64,000 nt of DNA, taken from NCBI GenBank assembly GCA_045601405.1, contig JAZRZO010000084.1, forward strand, positions 1 to 64,000, in the 5' to 3' direction. This DNA comes from RGIG5612 sp045601405. GTDB taxonomy: Bacteria > Bacillota > Clostridia > Lachnospirales > Lachnospiraceae. The position numbers and the translations under genes are program-made. Of this stretch, positions 24,658 to 33,060 are shown in pieces. The notes below the pieces were generated by a model. The model saw only the letters and a program-made list of their open reading frames with translations. It made no database searches and was not told where the DNA came from. Positions within the stretch are counted from its first letter, which is position 1; every line of letters begins with the position of its first letter.

Positions 24658-27600
24658 ATGTTCTGTGAAGAATGTGGAAACAAACTAAATGAAACAGATA
24701 TATTTTGCGGCAATTGCGGCACGCCAAATCCTTCGTATATAAAACACACACATCCGGACATCGATAATATAGCTGTCGAAGGTAAAGACAAAAAAAATAA
24801 TCAGAAACATCCTTATAGACGTATAAAGAAAAAAGGAACGAACCGGAGAAAATGGGCAATCATTATTTCGTCGATTGTTTTCTGTGTACTTCTGTTAGGA
24901 TGTGGACTCTTGTTTTTTCTTAACAGGCAAAAGACCTTTCACAATGTTAATGAGGTAATTGCAGAAGTGAAACATTTAGGAAAGGAATATGGTTTTGAAA
25001 ATGCCACATCAGAAATGACAGAGAAGATTACTACTAAAACAGATGGATGTTCCTTTTACCGTTTGCAGCAAAACTATAACGGATATCCGGTTTATGGAAG
25101 AACCGCGGTGTTTGTAACGGATGAAAAAAATCATCAGATTGCGTTAACCGGAAATCTTTTGGACGTTGACGAAAACTACGAAAAAAATATCAGACTTACT
25201 CCGGAAGAATTATCCGGATTAATACGAGAATATGCAAATGAGAAAAATGGGTTTTCAATGAATTGCTCCTGTGATTTTGGCGAATTGACACAAGACCAGC
25301 TTTGTCTCTACAACATGGGAGAAGATGGAGAATCCTACTTGGCTTATGATTTAGCAGTTAGTGTTAGCGATGAAAATAAAGTGGGATTATTCGAGGTTTT
25401 AGCTGATGCCAATACTGGCGATATCTTTCGGATGAATTCTCTGATATATCAGGATGAGTTTATCGGATCGCTTAAGGGTGAAGAAAAGCAATGGAATAAT
25501 ATTTTATACTCAGTACAGAATGAACAGTTTAGTTTATTTGATCCACAAAGAAATATTATGTCTTGTTTGCCTGAAAAGGAATACAATTGGCAGTTTTTAT
25601 GGGAATATTGGCAGTTTTTATGGGAATATGTAGATGCTGAAACATATATGCCGCATGCGTATATCAATACTATCAGGTGGAATGAAACTGAATCACCACC
25701 AGCAAGTGGAGTAGATGCATATGCCAATGCACAAATAGCATATGATTATTTTGCAAATGTTCTTGAAAATAAGGCTGCTGATGGCAATGGAAAAGGAAAA
25801 ACAGTTCTGTACACTGGCATTAATTTTGAATTAAATCTTGATAAAGAGTACGAAAAGTTGGTAAACAATGCATATTGTGGTAGTAACCCCAGGAACAATA
25901 AAAATACATTGCTGGTATTTGGCATTGGAACAAATGGAAACCTTGCACCTTCAGCTCATCTGGATACTGTAGCACACGAATACACACACAGCGTGGAATG
26001 TTTTCATAGTGGAATGCAGTATGAAAGGGAAAGCGGAGCAATTATGGAAGCGCTGAGTGATATCTTTGGAGAACTTGTAGAAAAGTGGAATAGTCCATAC
26101 AATACCTGCAATTGGATACATAGCTCTTATCGAAATCTGCAAAATCCGAATGAAACGGGTAATCCGAGAGTTTATAATGGCAACAATTGGGCTGATACAA
26201 GTAATATTTCAGAGGAAAAAGATTATGGTGGTGTACATCAGAACAGTACTGTTATTTCACATGCTGCATATTTAATGTGGAATGGTATAGATGGTACTGA
26301 AAGTAAAAAAATTTCTGATGAACAATTGGCGAAACTTTGGTATCGAGCTATGCTGATGATGCCCTCGAATTGCACATTTTCTGAGTGTCGGGCATTGGTA
26401 GAGCTGTCAGCGGAATCTTTGTATCTGTCAGAGAAGCAAAAGACATGTGTGAGAGAAGCTTTTGATAGAGTGGGTGTAACACTTGCCCCAAATGTTGACT
26501 ACGAGATTTCTGAAGATGCAGTATTAGCATTGTATGATATCAATCAGAAATTATATGATGACTATAGTATTAATATTAGGGGCTGGAAATTGGATTCTTC
26601 GATAGGTGTTAAAACAGTAGAAAAAGATTATTTTGCTAAAAAGAATACAACACCGTTGCATCAATATTCTGAAAAAAGAGAAATCTCAAAGGCGAATAAG
26701 ATACCTGTAAATTTAAAGCAAGGCTGGTACAAGATTACATTTACAGATAATAAGGACCGGGAGAAAAGCTGCTCATTTACAGTATTGGTAGATAAGTCTG
26801 CTGAAAAAAAAGAACTAACTATATACACGGATTTTAACGATACCAGACAGTTGGTTTCTGATGCGTATAGTGAAACGCGCTCGTTCAGTCTTTCGTCAAG
26901 TGATCCATTAAAGGAGCAAATGGTAGTCAGTTATGCAATTCCGCAGATAAATCTTAAGGGTGATGAGATAAAACAGATAAATGACGAAATATATAACAAT
27001 CTGTATGACGATATACAATATTCGTTAAAAACAATAGATGAGCTCGGGGTTCCCACCGGAATACGTGACGCAGGGTATAACTGGTATGTAACAGATGATG
27101 TTTTGTCGCTGATAGTTTATCATGGACCGATTTTTACGTCTGAAGGAGGAGAACGCTATTGGGTCTATAATATTTCTATTTCTGAAAAACGCCTGTTGTC
27201 AGATGAAGAGGTATATACAGAAGCCGGGTTTACCGGAAAAGAATATTATAAACGGGCAAAAGAGGCGCTTGGGTCATGCTACTGGGAAGGTGTTGATCGG
27301 AATGATAACTTTATCAAACAACACAAAGCCGATTTCAATACATTTCTTCAGAAAACTATCTCAGATGAAAATGTGGAAGCATCCTATCCATATATCAATG
27401 GTGATGCTCAGCTTTGTCTTTTAGGAATTAAATATTCGTTTTTATACATGTCAGACCAATGGGTTGATTTAAATCTGATCGAATTCGATCTCTACGCAGA
27501 TTATGACGTTTTAGTAGGCCAGGAAGCTGGGATAACAGACACAGACTCAAGTGCGTCAGATAAATTTTGGAAAAAGGTAAAGGGTAGTAATAAATATCCA

Positions 27601-28110
27601 AAAGGAAAATGGAAAACGATATTTTTTGAGTTTGTAAATTCAGGGAATTATTTAAGTTCGGGACCGTCTTACTATACAGATATTTATGGTGATACATCAC
27701 CAATTGAAGTCGGGCTTCATGATATCGATGCAGACGGGACACCGGAACTGCTCCTAAGCTCTGGTGGAGACGCGTTTGCTAATATGAACACATACTTGTA
27801 TCAGCTTGAAAATGACATTGTGTCATATCTTGGAACCATAGTGCTTACCCCATACTATTTTGACAAGTCAGGATATACAGGGTTATTGCAGCAGTTTATG
27901 CATATGGGGTATTACTCCGCAAAATATATTACGATCAGTAGCGGGGAAAAAGTCGAGGAGGTAGTCTGGGAAGCAGAAGATAAAGCTGACGGAAACGGAA
28001 TATCGGAAGCTGTAGAAACGACACGTACAAAGAATCAAGACCTTTACAATATGTATATGAATAAATCCTATAAACCAGTGTCGATGACGGCGCTGAGAGA
28101 TATTTTGTAG
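24658..28110 (+). CDS. Zinc-ribbon / M4 (thermolysin-type) metallopeptidase membrane fusion protein
   Basis: 1150 residues. N-terminal zinc ribbon (CEEC...CGNC, residues 3-20), a basic linker, one membrane helix (about 62-86), then an FTP/PepSY-type propeptide (about 95-270). The M4 peptidase domain follows with HEYTH (440-444) and the third zinc ligand Glu464 in GAIMEALSD, and YGGVHQNS downstream. After it come a beta-rich region (about 620-720), a region resembling RsiV/DUF3298-type domains (about 745-930), and a C-terminal part with a GLHDIDADGTPEL calcium-loop motif (about 1018). Thermolysins are normally secreted with a signal peptide; here the enzyme is tethered with a cytosolic zinc ribbon. 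Confidence 0.8.
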   Translation: MFCEECGNKLNETDIFCGNCGTPNPSYIKHTHPDIDNIAVEGKDKKNNQKHPYRRIKKKGTNRRKWAIIISSIVFCVLLLGCGLLFFLNRQKTFHNVNEVIAEVKHLGKEYGFENATSEMTEKITTKTDGCSFYRLQQNYNGYPVYGRTAVFVTDEKNHQIALTGNLLDVDENYEKNIRLTPEELSGLIREYANEKNGFSMNCSCDFGELTQDQLCLYNMGEDGESYLAYDLAVSVSDENKVGLFEVLADANTGDIFRMNSLIYQDEFIGSLKGEEKQWNNILYSVQNEQFSLFDPQRNIMSCLPEKEYNWQFLWEYWQFLWEYVDAETYMPHAYINTIRWNETESPPASGVDAYANAQIAYDYFANVLENKAADGNGKGKTVLYTGINFELNLDKEYEKLVNNAYCGSNPRNNKNTLLVFGIGTNGNLAPSAHLDTVAHEYTHSVECFHSGMQYERESGAIMEALSDIFGELVEKWNSPYNTCNWIHSSYRNLQNPNETGNPRVYNGNNWADTSNISEEKDYGGVHQNSTVISHAAYLMWNGIDGTESKKISDEQLAKLWYRAMLMMPSNCTFSECRALVELSAESLYLSEKQKTCVREAFDRVGVTLAPNVDYEISEDAVLALYDINQKLYDDYSINIRGWKLDSSIGVKTVEKDYFAKKNTTPLHQYSEKREISKANKIPVNLKQGWYKITFTDNKDREKSCSFTVLVDKSAEKKELTIYTDFNDTRQLVSDAYSETRSFSLSSSDPLKEQMVVSYAIPQINLKGDEIKQINDEIYNNLYDDIQYSLKTIDELGVPTGIRDAGYNWYVTDDVLSLIVYHGPIFTSEGGERYWVYNISISEKRLLSDEEVYTEAGFTGKEYYKRAKEALGSCYWEGVDRNDNFIKQHKADFNTFLQKTISDENVEASYPYINGDAQLCLLGIKYSFLYMSDQWVDLNLIEFDLYADYDVLVGQEAGITDTDSSASDKFWKKVKGSNKYPKGKWKTIFFEFVNSGNYLSSGPSYYTDIYGDTSPIEVGLHDIDADGTPELLLSSGGDAFANMNTYLYQLENDIVSYLGTIVLTPYYFDKSGYTGLLQQFMHMGYYSAKYITISSGEKVEEVVWEAEDKADGNGISEAVETTRTKNQDLYNMYMNKSYKPVSMTALRDIL
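25587..25629 (+). repeat. In-frame 21-base tandem repeat in the metallopeptidase gene
   Basis: The 21-base unit TGGCAGTTTTTATGGGAATA plus T occurs twice in a row, giving WQFLWEY twice in the propeptide/peptidase linker. It looks like a recent slippage duplication. Confidence 0.85.
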
Positions 28111-28140
28111 AGATAAAACAGGCGCACAAAGGGGGGTTAA

Positions 28141-28593
28141 TTGAAGAGAGTAGTAAGATTATATATCGCTGATTTAGTTTGCATATTCGTTGTGATTTTT
28201 GCGGTTGGCTGTAGCTTATCAAAAAATGATAACAGACCGGCTTACGATAAGTTGTCTGATGAAGGGAGACAGATAGTTGATACCGTGCTGTCTAATTCTT
28301 ATGTTTGGGAGCAATCCAATATTAATAGGGTTTATTTCCAGGAAAACAATTTAGTAATAAGGGAGATTACCGATTCGAATCCTGCTACGAAAACATATGT
28401 ATATAAATACTATTACTATACTCTTGATGGCAGCACATTAATTTCAACAGATATACAGCCGACAACTTACGTTATGATGGATGACACACAGATAAATAAC
28501 ATGAAGTCAGATAATTATAATGTTATCTGGAACATAGAGGAAAAGCAGTCAGCCCTGGCAGAAAGCTATCTTCGGGTGTTTGAAAACAATTAA
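28141..28593 (+). CDS. Small lipoprotein, unknown function
   Basis: 150 residues, TTG start behind GGGGGG. Signal peptide with lipobox FAVGC (Cys near residue 24), then a compact beta-rich domain of about 120 residues. Secreted and lipid-anchored. Possible partner or substrate of the neighbouring metallopeptidase (inference). Confidence 0.6.
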   Translation: MKRVVRLYIADLVCIFVVIFAVGCSLSKNDNRPAYDKLSDEGRQIVDTVLSNSYVWEQSNINRVYFQENNLVIREITDSNPATKTYVYKYYYYTLDGSTLISTDIQPTTYVMMDDTQINNMKSDNYNVIWNIEEKQSALAESYLRVFENN

Positions 28594-28615
28594 GGATGGA
28601 GATTGGAGGAGTATT

Positions 28616-29032
28616 ATGCAAAAAACAAAATTAGGTATTTCAGTTGGTGCGCTTGGTGCAATAACGTATTTTGCCGGTTTTTTCGACGGCTTTTTGGTAG
28701 CGATCGTTTTGGCTGGATATGTCTTGCTTTTCGAAGATGACGCCTGGCTGAGACGAAGTGTTGTTAAGGCTGTGGTGTTAATGGCATTATTTGCCATAAT
28801 CACTGCCTTTATTTATCTGATACCAGACGTAATAGGGATTATTGAAAAGCTAGTTTCAGTATTTAATGGAGTATTGGATCTAATAAAAGTGGATCAGGTT
28901 ATTGGCGTTATTGTCGGCGGAATTAATATTGTAGAGAAAATTCTGTTTTTAGGATTAGGGATAAATGCGTTGCGACAGAGAACAATTGTTATTCCATTTG
29001 TTGATCTGCTGGTGAGCAGATATATGGATTAG
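28616..29032 (+). CDS. Small polytopic membrane protein
   Basis: 138 residues from ATG 28616 (TTGGAGGA upstream; the frame is open from 28580 without a site). Three to four hydrophobic segments (about 5-40, 44-68, 76-120). The segment GFFDGFLVAIVLAGYVLLFEDD resembles small DUF-type membrane proteins of Firmicutes, but no family is assigned. Part of the island transcript. Confidence 0.55.
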   Translation: MQKTKLGISVGALGAITYFAGFFDGFLVAIVLAGYVLLFEDDAWLRRSVVKAVVLMALFAIITAFIYLIPDVIGIIEKLVSVFNGVLDLIKVDQVIGVIVGGINIVEKILFLGLGINALRQRTIVIPFVDLLVSRYMD

Positions 29033-29080
29033 GTTATTTATCGAGTTTAGAATGATCGATAATGAGGGAAGGTATATGAA

Positions 29081-30439
29081 ATGAGAAAAAAAGGTTTTTT
29101 AATACTGCTGCTATCTATGCTCATCCTTATTTCTTTTGGGTGCGGAAAAATCGTGGAAGAGGTCCCCACTGTAGAAAAAGAGAAAGTCACAGTAAAAAGC
29201 AATAGCGGGCTGACCGGAGATTGCAATATTACAGAGGCGCATGAATTCAGTGAGGGGCTTGCGTGGATCGAGTTTGAGAATAAAGGGATAACATATACAG
29301 GTTGTATAAACGATAGTGGAGATTTAGAGTTCTTTTATGAAGGGAAATTCATTACTCAACCGTTTGAAAATGACTACTCATCGCTGAGAAGTAATTCGGA
29401 TTCCTGGGTCTATATCGTAAATAATACCGGAGATATTGTAGGTTCTTACTTTTATTCAGACGGCAGTGCCGGCAGTGGTATACGTGCCTGGGGCGGCGGC
29501 TTTGTCCTGATACAGGAGTATGATTCGGGAGGATTTGAAGATGAGTCATCTTACCGTTATAGCATTCAGGATATAAATGGAAAGGAGATTGATTATATTA
29601 CTAATGAGAATAATGAACATACTGATATGTATATCCAATATATGGGGGAAGGTGTTTTTAAATTGTCCAAATGGGATCAATCGTATGTTGCATATTTTAT
29701 TTCCGAGGCTGATAAATACTATGAACCGGATAGCGTAGATTTAGAATTCAAGGCAGCTGACGGGTATATTATTATTGACTATTATGAGGGGGTTTCGGAA
29801 GATGAGGTGCATGTAGTTACCGCAAATACAAAGACAGGAGAAATAATCAATGCGACTGTTCCAAAAGAATGCCGCGAAACGCCGGAAGGAAAGCAAAGGG
29901 ATATTTTTGTTATCGGATCATCAAAAGGGGAGATTCTTTTGAAAAGTTGTGATCAGGATATGAGCCATACGAATAACGATGAGTTGGTAGATATCATATA
30001 TTTTACATATGATATCAATAATGATGAATTTAAAGTATATAACGGAAAATACGCTGACGTAGTACATGTTGAACATGCAATTGGTCTTTCAGAATTTCAT
30101 TGTATCTATGATGGGGTATTCGCGATCAACGTTGATGGAAAAGATGGTAAACGATATATCTCGTTGATCAATACAGATATGCAGGAAGTTTGCGAACCAT
30201 TCCGTGGAGAGGCCTTTTCTATTGAAGGAGGAGTGTTGACAGAGCATGACATTTTTTCTCTTTCATATAATGCTATTTACGATCTGCAAGGCAACTTGAT
30301 ATCAAGTTATTTCCCTTCTAAACCCAAGTGCTTTGGAGAGGGCTTAATGGTAATGGATGATCAGTATTATAAATATAATGGAGAGGTAGCATTTAGTAGT
30401 ATTGATTATTCTAAGGGCAGAAAAATAGAAATTGAATGA
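29081..30439 (+). CDS. Lipoprotein with WG-repeat-like beta modules
   Basis: 452 residues. Signal peptide with lipobox ISFGC (Cys near residue 21). The mature part repeats a pattern of FSEGLAWIE-type and FGEGLMVMDD-type strands followed by YxGxxxxS, like the WG/KWG beta-propeller repeats of secreted proteins. Extracellular and lipid-anchored. Last substantial gene of the island. Ligand unknown. Confidence 0.65.
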   Translation: MRKKGFLILLLSMLILISFGCGKIVEEVPTVEKEKVTVKSNSGLTGDCNITEAHEFSEGLAWIEFENKGITYTGCINDSGDLEFFYEGKFITQPFENDYSSLRSNSDSWVYIVNNTGDIVGSYFYSDGSAGSGIRAWGGGFVLIQEYDSGGFEDESSYRYSIQDINGKEIDYITNENNEHTDMYIQYMGEGVFKLSKWDQSYVAYFISEADKYYEPDSVDLEFKAADGYIIIDYYEGVSEDEVHVVTANTKTGEIINATVPKECRETPEGKQRDIFVIGSSKGEILLKSCDQDMSHTNNDELVDIIYFTYDINNDEFKVYNGKYADVVHVEHAIGLSEFHCIYDGVFAINVDGKDGKRYISLINTDMQEVCEPFRGEAFSIEGGVLTEHDIFSLSYNAIYDLQGNLISSYFPSKPKCFGEGLMVMDDQYYKYNGEVAFSSIDYSKGRKIEIE

Positions 30440-30622
30440 TAAGCAGAAGTGATATGCATGGAATCATATTTCACAATACTTTTCCTTAGCCCCATTCACT
30501 GGTTCTTACATCTAAAACCTGATATAATATCCAAACTGTCACTCTGATAACAGTAAATACATCGGCACAAAAAGCGGATGATGTTCCGCTTTGCTTGAGG
30601 ATAATAGACTGGAGTTGCCTAA
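30440..30622. other. Intergenic stretch at the end of the island
   Basis: Apart from the AAAGCGGA/TCCGCTTT hairpin (30571-30592) and a lone TATAAT, nothing was recognised. Confidence 0.4.
30571..30592 (+). terminator. Hairpin after the island operon
   Basis: AAAGCGGA (30571-30578) pairs with TCCGCTTT (30585-30592), loop of 6; only a weak T-rich end follows. Possible terminator. Confidence 0.4.
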
Positions 30623-30793
30623 ATGTATAAAAAATGGTATCGCCTTAACGGAGAAAAGGAACCGGACGGTTTCAGAAATCTTATCACAGGTATCATAGAC
30701 ACCTCACAGCTGCGCAAAGCCGCGCGGGACAGAGGCATATCAGTAACTGCGTTTTTGTCAGCGGTCATGATAGAGTGCATCATAAATATATAA
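30623..30793 (+). pseudogene. Internal fragment of an alcohol acetyltransferase/condensation-type acyltransferase
   Basis: 56 codons from ATG 30623 to TAA. The segment YRLNGEKEPDGFRNLITG followed by DTSQLRKAARDRGISVTAFLSAV matches the middle of the large acyltransferases with condensation-type folds found in many Clostridia. Both the N-terminal catalytic part and the C-terminal part are missing. A decayed remnant at the island boundary. Confidence 0.65.
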
Positions 30794-30834
30794 AATGGAG
30801 AGAAAAAAGAAGTAGGAAAAAAACGGTTGATGTG

Positions 30835-31083
30835 ATGATATGCATATTTAAGTATGTAAAAAAACGCCGTCTTTTTACGCTTGGAGTATTCTTTCTTGTT
30901 TTAGGCGCGTTTATCATATTGATAGAGTTTTTAGAGAGCATTACCTTCAATAGTAAAATGTTTAACTGGAGTCAGTTTCCGTTTGCCGGACTTGCGGCCA
31001 TCGGGATACTGCTTCTTCTGATAGGCACGTTCCGCCCTCGAGAAATTCTTTTTCTTTTGAATGAAATATATTATTTTTATTAA
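30835..31083 (+). CDS. Small two-helix membrane protein
   Basis: 82 residues from ATG 30835; a GTG at 30775 overlaps the pseudogene and is less likely. A basic N-terminus and two membrane helices (about 13-36 and 47-66). No family assigned. It lies between the acyltransferase fragment and the Cys-rich ORF, 21 bases from the latter. The ribosome site is weak. Confidence 0.45.
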   Translation: MICIFKYVKKRRLFTLGVFFLVLGAFIILIEFLESITFNSKMFNWSQFPFAGLAAIGILLLLIGTFRPREILFLLNEIYYFY

Positions 31084-31104
31084 TGTCTGCAGGAGGGAAC
31101 GATC

Positions 31105-31209
31105 ATGTGTGAGTTTGAAGCTGTTTGTATCTATGAAGATTGTGATGAATGTGACAAGGATCACCCGGAGAACTGCACAGTATATCTGGAACTATTAGAC
31201 GAATGTTGA
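31105..31209 (+). CDS. Cys-rich 34-residue ORF
   Basis: ATG 31105 behind a near-perfect AGGAGGGAA site, stop TGA. Six Cys in 34 residues (positions 2, 8, 13, 16, 24, 34) with a CDECDKDHPENC core, strongly acidic. The spacing suits metal binding or disulfides. No homolog recognised. It lies next to a Fur-family/ZnuA pair. Confidence 0.5.
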   Translation: MCEFEAVCIYEDCDECDKDHPENCTVYLELLDEC

Positions 31210-31217
31210 ACTATAGA

Positions 31218-31321
31218 CTTCCCGGCACCATCCCGTCTCGTTGCATATATATCTCCGGACGACACTTGCCGGGTTAGTTCGATATATATGCATTGTGGCC
31301 GGATGAGGGGCATACCGGAAG
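31218..31321. other. Interlocking inverted repeats between the Cys-rich ORF and the ZnuA-like gene
   Basis: CCCGGCA (31221-31227) pairs with TGCCGGG (31267-31273). GCATATATATC (31243-31253) pairs with GATATATATGC (31281-31291). The order is A1-B1-A2-B2, so the two stems are mutually exclusive or form a pseudoknot. A further CTTCC/GGAAG pairing encloses them. Confidence 0.5.
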
Positions 31322-31328
31322 CAGTCTG

Positions 31329-32324
31329 CTACTGTATAGCCTGACTGAGTATATTCAGGTTTTTCTCCATGATCGACAGGTAAGACGCGCCATCCTCAAC
31401 ATCCTTAGCGTTTGTTGACTGCATGGAATCCAAGGTCAGGATCTTCTGATCCTTTGTTTTGGTATTATCGCGGATAGTTTCCGCGATCTTATGGTCTGAA
31501 CCATCTATAGTCATGATCGCCGGAAGAGACAGTTCGTCAACCTTATTCGCAAGAAATACTATAGTTTCAAAGCTGGCCTCAGTTTCAGCAGAGCAGCCGA
31601 CGAAGGCAGCATAGTAATCAAGGCCATAGTCATCCGTGAGATAACGGAAGGGGAAGCGGTCTCCGAAAAGAAGAGTCTTAAATGACGCAGCCGCAACCGC
31701 AGCCTCATATTCAGCATTAAGAGCGGCAAGCGAGCTCTTATATACATCGGTATTAGCCTGATAGCTTTCAGCATTACCGGCGTCGACCGTCGAGAGTCCG
31801 TCGCGTATCACATCGACCAGGAAAAGAGCATTCCGCAGAGACAGCCACACATGCTCGTCATATTCAGGATCTTCCTCTGTGCCGTCATCCTCACCTTCCT
31901 CATCTTCAGCCTCCATGCCCTCGATCAGCTCCTCAACCTTAGCTTCGTCTCCAAGCGCCTCCAGCAGATTGATGACCACCATATCCTTATTGGTAGCCTC
32001 GGCAAGAGCGTCTTTCGCCCATTCATCAGACTCGCCGCCGACATAAATAAAAAGGTCACAGGACGCTATCTTCATGATATCGTCGGCAGTAGGCTGATAG
32101 CTGTGGAGGTCCACGCTGTTGTCAAGCAGTATGGTTACATCAGCATCAGACCGGTCTTCACCCAGGATATTGTTCACCCAGTCATATATCGGGAAAATAG
32201 TTGTAACTATCTGCAGACCGTCCTTGTTGTCCGTGCCGCTGCCTGAGCCTTTGGGAGAACCGCAGGCGGAAAGCCCGCAGACTATAAAAATAACAGCAAT
32301 AAGAACAGATAAATATTTTTTCAC
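31329..32324 (-). CDS. ZnuA-like metal ABC transporter substrate-binding lipoprotein
   Basis: 331 residues from GTG 32324 behind GGGGG. Signal peptide with lipobox GLSAC, then the cluster A-I/TroA fold: VTTIFPIYDWV, DLHSYQP with a metal His, an acidic linker (EGEDDGTEEDPEYDEHVW, about residues 135-155) with the second His, and late FVGCSAETEAS. The acidic rather than His-rich loop is known in some ZnuA/AdcA proteins. It binds Zn (or Mn) outside and hands it to an ABC permease; no permease or ATPase gene follows here. It lies 26 bases downstream of the Fur-family gene, so likely zinc-repressed. Confidence 0.85.
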   Translation of the reverse strand: MKKYLSVLIAVIFIVCGLSACGSPKGSGSGTDNKDGLQIVTTIFPIYDWVNNILGEDRSDADVTILLDNSVDLHSYQPTADDIMKIASCDLFIYVGGESDEWAKDALAEATNKDMVVINLLEALGDEAKVEELIEGMEAEDEEGEDDGTEEDPEYDEHVWLSLRNALFLVDVIRDGLSTVDAGNAESYQANTDVYKSSLAALNAEYEAAVAAASFKTLLFGDRFPFRYLTDDYGLDYYAAFVGCSAETEASFETIVFLANKVDELSLPAIMTIDGSDHKIAETIRDNTKTKDQKILTLDSMQSTNAKDVEDGASYLSIMEKNLNILSQAIQ

Positions 32325-32350
32325 AATAAAAACCCCCGTTAATTTAAGAA

Positions 32351-32767
32351 TTACCTGATGCATTGGTCGCAAAGGCCGTAAAAAACCGTTCTCATGGGAT
32401 TGAGCTTGAATCTGTGGTCTTCGTACAGATGAGCCTGTATTTCATTCAGTTCGTCGCAATGCAGGTGGATGAGCTGTCCGCATTTTTCGCATTTGCAGTG
32501 AAAGCAGTGCTCCGGATCCTTATGACTCTCAGCTTCCACATATTCAAAACAGGCGGGGCTGTTGCCGTCTATAATGTATTTATTGATGATGCCGTCATCA
32601 ACAAGGCTTTCCAACTGACGATAAACAGTGGACAGACCGATAGACGCGCCGTGCTTTTTTAAATGTTCGCAGGCATCAGCCGCGGTAACATGCTCGCCGG
32701 GCAGGGCTTTGAGATATTTAAGAAGCAGCTCGCGCTGTTTCGTGTTGTACTTAGACCGGGTGCTCAT
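32351..32767 (-). CDS. Fur-family metalloregulator (Zur-like)
   Basis: 138 residues. N-terminal winged helix (about 1-80: LSTVYRQLESLVDDGII) and C-terminal dimerisation domain with HCFHCKCEKCGQLIHLHC and a final CDQC, giving the structural CxxC pairs and His ligands of Fur/Zur proteins. With a ZnuA-like gene directly downstream in the same operon, zinc is the most likely signal (inference). An AGAACTGTTC-type dyad upstream near 32800 could be its own operator. Confidence 0.85.
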   Translation of the reverse strand: MSTRSKYNTKQRELLLKYLKALPGEHVTAADACEHLKKHGASIGLSTVYRQLESLVDDGIINKYIIDGNSPACFEYVEAESHKDPEHCFHCKCEKCGQLIHLHCDELNEIQAHLYEDHRFKLNPMRTVFYGLCDQCIR

Positions 32768-32901
32768 TATCTTGCCTCCATTCCTGAATATGAGAACTGT
32801 TCCCGATTATAGAGCAGAGCTGAGAGTATGTCAACTACCGTGATCAACATTCGGCGGACGGGAAAAACAAACAGAGAACAAACCGAAAAGGGGCTATTTC
32901 C

Positions 32902-32930
32902 TTGCATAATATATCGGGAAAGTATATATT
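32902..32930 (+). promoter_or_regulatory. Candidate promoter of the first capsule operon
   Basis: TTGCAT (32902-32907), 17 bases, TATATT (32925-32930). It gives a leader of about 125 bases before the capE start. The rest of the 293-base gap 32768-33060 holds no supported gene. Confidence 0.55.
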
Positions 32931-33060
32931 ATATAATCAACTTGTCATCAGACAGCAGTTATTATGAAGGCATGCGCATAACCCGTATCACCGGCAAAAA
33001 CGGCGTAGTTTGTAACGGCTGCAGATAATAAAAAAAGAAACACAGGTCAGGAGAAAAACA

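Noticed and set aside
28365..28390. TTCGAATCC resembling a tRNA T-loop
   Set aside because: It lies inside the lipoprotein reading frame and no acceptor stem or anticodon arm can be built around it. No tRNA or rRNA was found in the window.
32828..33028. 66-codon plus-strand ORF before capE
   Set aside because: No ribosome site; overlaps the promoter of the capsule operon and ends in low-information sequence.
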